From contig NZ_DAVG01000111.1 in assembly GCF_002505485.1 (NCBI RefSeq), forward strand, positions 1-27,188: a DNA stretch of 27,188 nt. The letters are read 5' to 3'. Source of the stretch: Methanosarcina sp. UBA5 (GTDB taxonomy: Archaea > Halobacteriota > Methanosarcinia > Methanosarcinales > Methanosarcinaceae). Shown piece by piece: positions 23,154-27,188 of the stretch; the stretch's first letter is position 1; every line of letters starts with the position of its first letter. The position numbers were made by a program, and so were the translations under genes. Below the pieces are notes generated by a model. That model did not search any database. It was not told where the DNA came from and worked only from the letters and a program-made list of their open reading frames with translations.

Positions 23154-23267
23154 TTATCCAATTGAAATGGATAATTTTTCAAGGCCATAGTTGTCAATAA
23201 TTAAGAAACTCGCCAGCAATGCTAAAGTAAGCAAAGCATATGTTCTAAATCTTATTCCTATTGTCAT
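23154..23267 (-). CDS. 37-residue single-helix membrane peptide with hairpin-covered ribosome site
   Basis: The ATG at 23265-23267 opens 37 codons to TAA at 23154-23156. The peptide has a basic start (MTIGIRFR), one hydrophobic helix of about 18 residues (TYALLTLALLASFLIID) and a short polar tail (NYGLEKLSISIG), the look of a small membrane peptide. The site CTAGGAG lies 7 bases before the ATG, a strong ribosome site, which makes chance less likely. That site forms one arm of the hairpin at 23275-23299. It lies 95 bp before the beta-helix gene on the same strand and downstream of repeat copy 2. Family not recognised. Confidence 0.55.
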   Translation of the reverse strand: MTIGIRFRTYALLTLALLASFLIIDNYGLEKLSISIG

Positions 23268-23274
23268 TCGTCTT

Positions 23275-23299
23275 ACTCCTAGTTATTTTTTCTAGGAGT
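23275..23299 (-). promoter_or_regulatory. Hairpin sequestering the ribosome site of the 37-codon gene
   Basis: ACTCCTAG (23275-23282) and CTAGGAGT (23292-23299) are a perfect 8-bp inverted repeat with a 9-base A/T loop. In the minus-strand transcript the 3' arm is the AGGAG before the ATG, so folding would block ribosome binding; alternatively it is a palindromic protein site. Confidence 0.6.
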
Positions 23300-23346
23300 C
23301 AGGATCCGGCAAACCTTAAGTATTTCTTAAAGCTATCATTTCCTTG

Positions 23347-23529
23347 CCTCTAGGAATGTGGAGTTCAAATCTGCTCTGGAGGGTTTGTTTGAACTCCACA
23401 TTCAAAAGCAGTTTTAATCTTGTTCTATACATTTATTACGTCGACGAATTTTAATCGATCTGATTAACATTCATTAATACGATACTTTTTTTCATCGAAA
23501 ATTATGAAGTTTCAGGGTTTAAACTGACA
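23347..23529 (-). repeat. 180-bp dispersed repeat, copy 2 (upstream of the small peptide and beta-helix genes)
   Basis: Matches copy 1 (21269-21450) along its length. Copy 2 has a perfect 16-bp inverted repeat, GAATGTGGAGTTCAAA (23354-23369) with TTTGAACTCCACATTC (23388-23403), loop 18; in copy 1 the right arm has decayed. Confidence 0.8.
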
Positions 23530-23700
23530 GAGTAATTTTGACCTATATTTTAACAAAAATCTTACTGTTCGTCTCTTCACTAAGCAAGAAAATTAGCAAA
23601 ATAAATATGAGATAAGTGACCCAACAGGAAATAAAAACATATATTGTATTAGAGGAATTCAATAAGAAAGAAGACAAAATTTGTAGATGCGGCGACGGAA

Positions 23701-24528
23701 ATGAATAGCTTTGAAATTTATTATGAAATGGAAGATAATCTCCAGGCCATATACAGGTCAAGACTTCTAACCGAGATACTTCTATCATTGAACGAGAGCA
23801 GCAGAAAACTTTCCCAACTGCGTGAAATTACTGGAAGTACATCCCAGGCAATAATTCCAAAGCTAAGAAAACTGGAAGAAGATTCTCTAATAGAAACGAA
23901 AGAACGTGAGTATTGCCTAACTCCTGTAGGAAAAATTGTGGCTTCAGGAGTAGCTGATTCTTTTGCAACATTTGGGACAATTAATAAATTCAAATATTTC
24001 TGGTCTACGCATTACATGGAGGGAATTCCCACTTCATTGCTAAAAGAAATTGGATGTCTTTACAATTCTAAAATTCTCCATGACAGAAGAACAAAAATCC
24101 TTAATGTCTACACTAATCAGCTAAAAATGATTAAAGAGGCAGAGCATATATACGGCATATCATCCGTGATAACTGAAGGATACGCTGATTCTATCTCGGA
24201 AAAAGTGAAAGAAGGAAGTCCTGTTGAGCTTATAATTCCTATTAATGTTGCAGAAGAATTAAAACAGTCGCCTTATGCAGAAAAACTGGAAGCACTGAAA
24301 AGTTATAAAAATTTTCAGTTAAGGTACAAGAATGAAGATCTTAAAATAGGTCTAATTGTTACGGATAAATGCCTGGCCTTAAGCCTGTACAAAAAAAGCG
24401 GCATTGAATATGATATAACCACAGGTTTGTTTAGCTCTGATTCAAAGGCTATTGAGTGGGGAGAAAGGCTTTTTGAGTATTATAAGATCCACTCAGACGC
24501 AAATTTACAATGTAGCTATGCCCAGTGA
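23701..24528 (+). CDS. FilR1-like transcriptional regulator (winged helix plus DUF1724/FilR1 domain)
   Basis: 275 aa. Residues about 18-80 form an ArsR-like winged helix (RLLTEILLSLNESSRKLSQL, STSQAIIPKLRKLEEDSLIE, ending in the wing EREYCLTPVG). Residues about 110-265 fit the FilR1 middle domain of methanogen regulators (KILNVYTNQLKMIKEAEHIY, VELIIPINVAEELKQS, NFQLRYKNEDLKIGLIVTDK, LSLYKKSGIEYDITTGL). Such proteins control genes for methanogenesis or envelope functions in Methanosarcina; this one's targets are unknown. The ATG at 23701 has only a weak ribosome site; an ATG nine codons later is possible. It converges with engB, leaving 16 bp between stops. Confidence 0.85.
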   Translation: MNSFEIYYEMEDNLQAIYRSRLLTEILLSLNESSRKLSQLREITGSTSQAIIPKLRKLEEDSLIETKEREYCLTPVGKIVASGVADSFATFGTINKFKYFWSTHYMEGIPTSLLKEIGCLYNSKILHDRRTKILNVYTNQLKMIKEAEHIYGISSVITEGYADSISEKVKEGSPVELIIPINVAEELKQSPYAEKLEALKSYKNFQLRYKNEDLKIGLIVTDKCLALSLYKKSGIEYDITTGLFSSDSKAIEWGERLFEYYKIHSDANLQCSYAQ

Positions 24529-24544
24529 TGAGATTTTTCAAAAA

Positions 24545-25174
24545 TCAAACATACTTGAATAGGTCATCCCTTTTCATTTCGTGCAGCCTGTCCCGAAGCA
24601 GACTTTTTAAAGCTTTCAGGTCTCCTTTTTTAGCGCTAACAGGCGCTATGATGTGTTTCCAGTTCTGCCAGGGAGGCTCAAGCCCAAGACGGGCTGTAAT
24701 CTCATCAAGAAGGGAATCGTACTCGTTCTCTTTTACTTTATCCATCTTGTTTGCGGCAATAATTGTATCAATCCCGACTTCCCTCAGGAAATCGAACATC
24801 TCAACGTCTATAGGAATCTGGTTCCTTGAGCCCCAACGATCTACAATCTGCGGAAAAGCCGGGCCGTCTATTACAAGCACTCCGAGCTTGATCTTTTTGG
24901 CATTATCTTCGATATAGTGCACGGTTTTGTCTTTTACAATATCCTGCTTTCGGTCTTTTACTCCGCTCATGAAGCCGAAGCCAGGCATATCCGTGATAAG
25001 CAGGTCCGAGACCTGAGCGTATGCAGGGCGCAGGGTAACTCCGGGACGTTTGCCAACCTTTACTTTTGCCCCGAATAGTTCTTTTAGCAAGGAGGATTTT
25101 CCCACATTAGAGCGGCCTACGAAAATGATCTCAAAGCTTACTCCACTTTCGGCTGCAGTCTTACTGGTTTCCAT
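24545..25174 (-). CDS. engB: EngB-type GTP-binding protein
   Basis: 209 aa. A small GTPase of the TrmE-Era-EngA-YihA class linked to ribosome assembly and cell division. G1: GRSNVGKS (20-27); G2: threonine in GVTLRP (T47); G3: DMPG (62-65); G4: NKMD (AANKMDK); a serine-rich G5 appears in PVSAKKGD. Length is normal. GGAGGT lies 8 bases before the ATG. It is the second gene after the DHH phosphoesterase on the same strand (100 bp apart). Confidence 0.93.
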   Translation of the reverse strand: METSKTAAESGVSFEIIFVGRSNVGKSSLLKELFGAKVKVGKRPGVTLRPAYAQVSDLLITDMPGFGFMSGVKDRKQDIVKDKTVHYIEDNAKKIKLGVLVIDGPAFPQIVDRWGSRNQIPIDVEMFDFLREVGIDTIIAANKMDKVKENEYDSLLDEITARLGLEPPWQNWKHIIAPVSAKKGDLKALKSLLRDRLHEMKRDDLFKYV

Positions 25175-25187
25175 TGTTTTTTACCTC

Positions 25188-25217
25188 CAAGACTTTTCAA
25201 AAAAGGCTTGAGCGAAA
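25188..25217 (+). repeat. Second copy of the AGGCTTGAGCGAAAA motif
   Basis: AAAAAAGGCTTGAGCGAAAA occurs at 25198-25217 and exactly at 4184-4203. CCAAGACTTTTC before it forms an imperfect hairpin with the GGCTTG, as in the first copy. Here it lies between the DHH gene and engB. Confidence 0.6.
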
Positions 25218-25274
25218 ATGATATGCAGTTTTACACCGATGCAACAGTTTTGGTCAAGCAGCGATCTGGTTTTT

Positions 25275-26252
25275 CTACTCATGTGCTTCCCCCAGTTTCT
25301 TATCAAAAGCCCTGAGGAATGCGTTAAGTGAATTTTCTGGGATTCGAGCGCCTGCCGCAAGAGGATGTCCACCGCCGCTTCCCCCGAATATTGGGGCAAC
25401 TGAGCGGAGAATATGGTTTACATCCATCTCTCCCCGGGACCGGATGCTCAGGTCATAAGCTCCTTTTTTCTCGCGGTATTCAGCTGCAATCCCTACTTCC
25501 CGCCTGCCGTAAAAGGCTGCGTATATCGCTACCTTTGAAATGGAGTTATTTGTATTTACAATATACGCGCTATTTCTCAGGACTTCGACATTATATTTAA
25601 CAAAAAGCCTTAATCTCTCCTCGTTAATTGCAGCTTCCCTGGCAAGTTCAAGCAGCTCTGGAATATTTGAAGGGATGACATCCTTTGAGAGGGGTTCAAG
25701 AAGGCCCCTTTTGAATTCGTACTCCCTTCCTTTATATAGAATAGCCTGGGTCAGGGTTCCGGCCTGGAAATAAAGGCTCCTTTTATCCCAATCTTTAACC
25801 CAGCTCTTTAAATAAGGAGTACTGTCGCAGAAATCTCCAATCGCTCCGTAGATTGCTATCCTCCGCATATCCCTGTCCAGACGTTCCCCAAAGAGCCTGT
25901 AGGTCAGCTCTGAAGAACAGGCTTCGATATCATGGTAGAACCAGCTTTCTTTTTCACAGCTTTTCGGGAGAGGGTGGTGGTCAATATAGTAAAGGTTGCA
26001 TTTTTCCGCAAGTCCGCTGAGTGCTGCGTGAAGTTCAGAGCAGTTCCTTTCATCGATTGCAATATCGCAAATAATAAGGGTTTTCACATCCTCTATAAGC
26101 CTTAATTTTTCAAGAAGGTTTACCGGATTTGTAAAATACACATATGCATCCGGATAAGCGGTTTTTGCAATTGCACCTGAGCATATCCCATCCGAATCTC
26201 CGTGAGTAAGGATTAGAGTTTTCGCTTTAAACCAGTTCTGGAGTTCTTTCAT
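25275..26252 (-). CDS. DHH-family phosphoesterase (RecJ-like)
   Basis: 325 aa. Mn-dependent phosphoesterases of this superfamily cut single-stranded nucleic acids or cyclic/oligo-nucleotides. Metal-binding motifs: HGDSDG (17-22), CDIAID (D63, D67), YIDHHP with D91-H92-H93, and a second aspartate set near GDFCDS. The C-terminal DHHA1 domain ends in GGSGGGHPLAAGARIP (substrate-binding). The length is short, lacking the extra OB/CDC45-like domains of bacterial RecJ, so an oligonucleotide (nanoRNase-like) or archaeal GAN-like role is open. AGGAAG precedes the ATG. The 5' flank carries a 30-bp tandem repeat. Confidence 0.9.
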   Translation of the reverse strand: MKELQNWFKAKTLILTHGDSDGICSGAIAKTAYPDAYVYFTNPVNLLEKLRLIEDVKTLIICDIAIDERNCSELHAALSGLAEKCNLYYIDHHPLPKSCEKESWFYHDIEACSSELTYRLFGERLDRDMRRIAIYGAIGDFCDSTPYLKSWVKDWDKRSLYFQAGTLTQAILYKGREYEFKRGLLEPLSKDVIPSNIPELLELAREAAINEERLRLFVKYNVEVLRNSAYIVNTNNSISKVAIYAAFYGRREVGIAAEYREKKGAYDLSIRSRGEMDVNHILRSVAPIFGGSGGGHPLAAGARIPENSLNAFLRAFDKKLGEAHE

Positions 26253-26719
26253 GTTTTGCTTCCTTTTTCCCCAAAAAAATTATCTTTCTCTTCTAACGGC
26301 AGTACCGAGCCCCTGTTTTTGTTTCCAAGTCTTGTTTTTGCTTTTGAATCTTTGTTAAGTCTTGTTTTTACTTTTGAATCTTTGTTTTTACTTTAGACCT
26401 TTATTCTTACTTCCAGGAATCAATTTTTTCCACTTTCAGAAATTCAAGGGAATATTAGTTTCCTGTTGTTAAATTTGATTTTTTATTCAGATGAGTTTTA
26501 AGGTAAAAAGAAGTTCGCATTAATATCTTGCTTTTGAAAGATGGAAAGTTCAGGCCAGATTCTGAAAAAAGCAATTAGAAGAGAGAAGAATAACGAAAAA
26601 AACAATAAAAAGAGGATTAAATCAAAATATTGCAATTAGAACGTAAGTATTTACACTAGCTTTTCAGGAACATACTATTACTACACAGGCAGGGAGACCC
26701 CAAATCAAGACACTATAAC
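26253..26719. other. Gene-free stretch upstream of the DHH gene
   Basis: Holds the 30-bp tandem repeat at 26327-26386. From 26460 to 26719 no gene is seen; near the right end coding-like text leads into the receiver-domain remnant. Confidence 0.5.
26327..26386. repeat. 30-bp tandem duplication
   Basis: 26327-26356 and 26357-26386 are adjacent and differ at one base (AAGTCTTGTTTTT then G or A then CTTTTGAATCTTTGTT). A partial third unit follows. It lies 75-135 bp before the DHH gene's ATG. Confidence 0.9.
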
Positions 26720-26860
26720 GCCTGTACGGATTTTGAGACTCTTGAACGAGCAAAGCTAACAGATCCGGAGGGATATATTTCGAAACCTTTCAAAGAAGAA
26801 GATCTCTGTAAGAATATAGAGGCTGCTCTTCATAAAAGCCAGTCAAAAAAGAAAAAATAA
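26720..26860 (+). pseudogene. C-terminal remnant of a response-regulator receiver domain
   Basis: A plus-strand frame from a stop at 26717-26719 to TAA at 26858-26860 reads ACTDFETLERAKLTDPEGYI then SKPFKEEDLCKNIEAALHK. This is the last strand and helix of a CheY-like receiver, with the conserved Lys-Pro after GYI, in the form common in Methanosarcina sensory proteins. The phosphoacceptor half is absent and no start codon fits, so it is a fragment of a lost signalling gene. Confidence 0.7.
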
Positions 26861-26958
26861 AAGAATTTTTAGGGTTTAAGTTAAAAGTTATAAAAGGTCA
26901 AGTTAAAAGATTTAAAAGTTAAAAATTATTAAATTAATATAAAGAATCATCGCCTTTT

Positions 26959-27188
26959 TCAGAGTTTAAGGACTTTTGCTGCTTTCATAGCATTGAAAAC
27001 CATAGTCTCGGTATCCATTTTTTGTTCTTCAAGTACGATAAGGTCATATTTTGCTCCTATTTCGGGCCTCTCAGGGACAGCAGCACAGCTGCCCGCGGGT
27101 CGATTGGAGATATCATAGGTCCCAATCTTGCGGGCAATATCCATGATTTCAGTTTTGTCTAACGCAATCAAAGGATGATAAATAGGGA
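26959..27188 (-). CDS. thiI: ThiI-like tRNA sulfurtransferase, C-terminal end (5' part outside window)
   Basis: 76 codons are visible up to TGA (26959-26961); the gene continues beyond the right edge. The visible part reads PIYHPLIALDKTEIMDIARK, then IGTYDISNRPAGSCAAVPER and a C-terminal helix AMKAAKVLKL. The L(I/G)xxDKxEIxxIAxxIGTY..S..PxxxC pattern is that of the PP-loop domain of ThiI, which sulfurates tRNA (4-thiouridine) and may serve thiamine synthesis. The start lies outside, so domain layout upstream (ferredoxin-like, THUMP) cannot be seen. Other PP-loop sulfurtransferases share part of the pattern, so the symbol is provisional. Confidence 0.6.
   Translation of the reverse strand, partial: PIYHPLIALDKTEIMDIARKIGTYDISNRPAGSCAAVPERPEIGAKYDLIVLEEQKMDTETMVFNAMKAAKVLKL

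Overview
The window looks like a chromosomal segment of a methanogenic archaeon of the genus Methanosarcina. The evidence is AT-rich intergenic DNA with archaeal TATA-like boxes, several FilR1-like, PKD/propeller, parallel beta-helix and UPF0228-like genes typical of that genus, a homoserine dehydrogenase paired with a detached ACT-domain protein, an archaeal ATP-dependent DNA ligase and a ThiI-like end. The assignment rests on protein recognition by eye; no database was consulted.

Layout. 1-2501: minus-strand surface/secreted genes (a lipoprotein metallo-beta-lactamase-fold hydrolase cut by the window edge, a small gene with an in-frame stop, a seven-blade propeller-PKD protein). 2502-3230: gene-free, with a hairpin resembling an IS200/IS605-type right end. 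3231-4184: D-2-hydroxyacid dehydrogenase. 4313-10088: a copper-handling region. A module of CopZ-like chaperone, second HMA protein and CopA N-terminus occurs twice. Copy A keeps the second HMA protein but has only the first 32 codons of CopA; copy B keeps CopA (955 aa, three HMA domains) but has a gutted second HMA gene. Between them lie the 3' halves of a divergent HxlR regulator/flavin reductase pair joined by a deletion. 10349-12616: rubrerythrin, a 130-bp MITE-like element, Hsp20, a phasin-like coiled-coil protein and a small lipoprotein. 13192-15468: a secreted coiled-coil protein divergent from a membrane-anchored winged-helix regulator with an outside domain. 15860-19194: ACT protein, homoserine dehydrogenase, DNA ligase. 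19658-23267: minus-strand small exported/membrane proteins, a UPF0228-like protein, a parallel beta-helix protein and a 37-codon membrane peptide gene, with a 180-bp repeat lying upstream of two of these transcription directions. 23701-27188: FilR1-like regulator, EngB GTPase, DHH phosphoesterase, a receiver-domain remnant and the 3' end of a thiI-like gene.

How the genes fit together. CopZ proteins would deliver Cu(I) to CopA for export; rubrerythrin and Hsp20 next door suit an oxidative/protein-damage response, although a shared regulon is inference. ACT protein and homoserine dehydrogenase form an aspartate-family amino-acid unit. The lipoprotein, secreted coiled-coil protein and membrane-bound HTH protein may form an envelope-sensing unit.

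The most unusual content is in the intergenic DNA: many unrelated short tandem repeats, two MITE-like elements, a decayed 21-bp minisatellite, a tandem repeat with a facing inverted copy, a two-copy 180-bp repeat, and a hairpin that would sequester the ribosome-binding site of a very small membrane-protein gene. No tRNA, rRNA or CRISPR array was seen.
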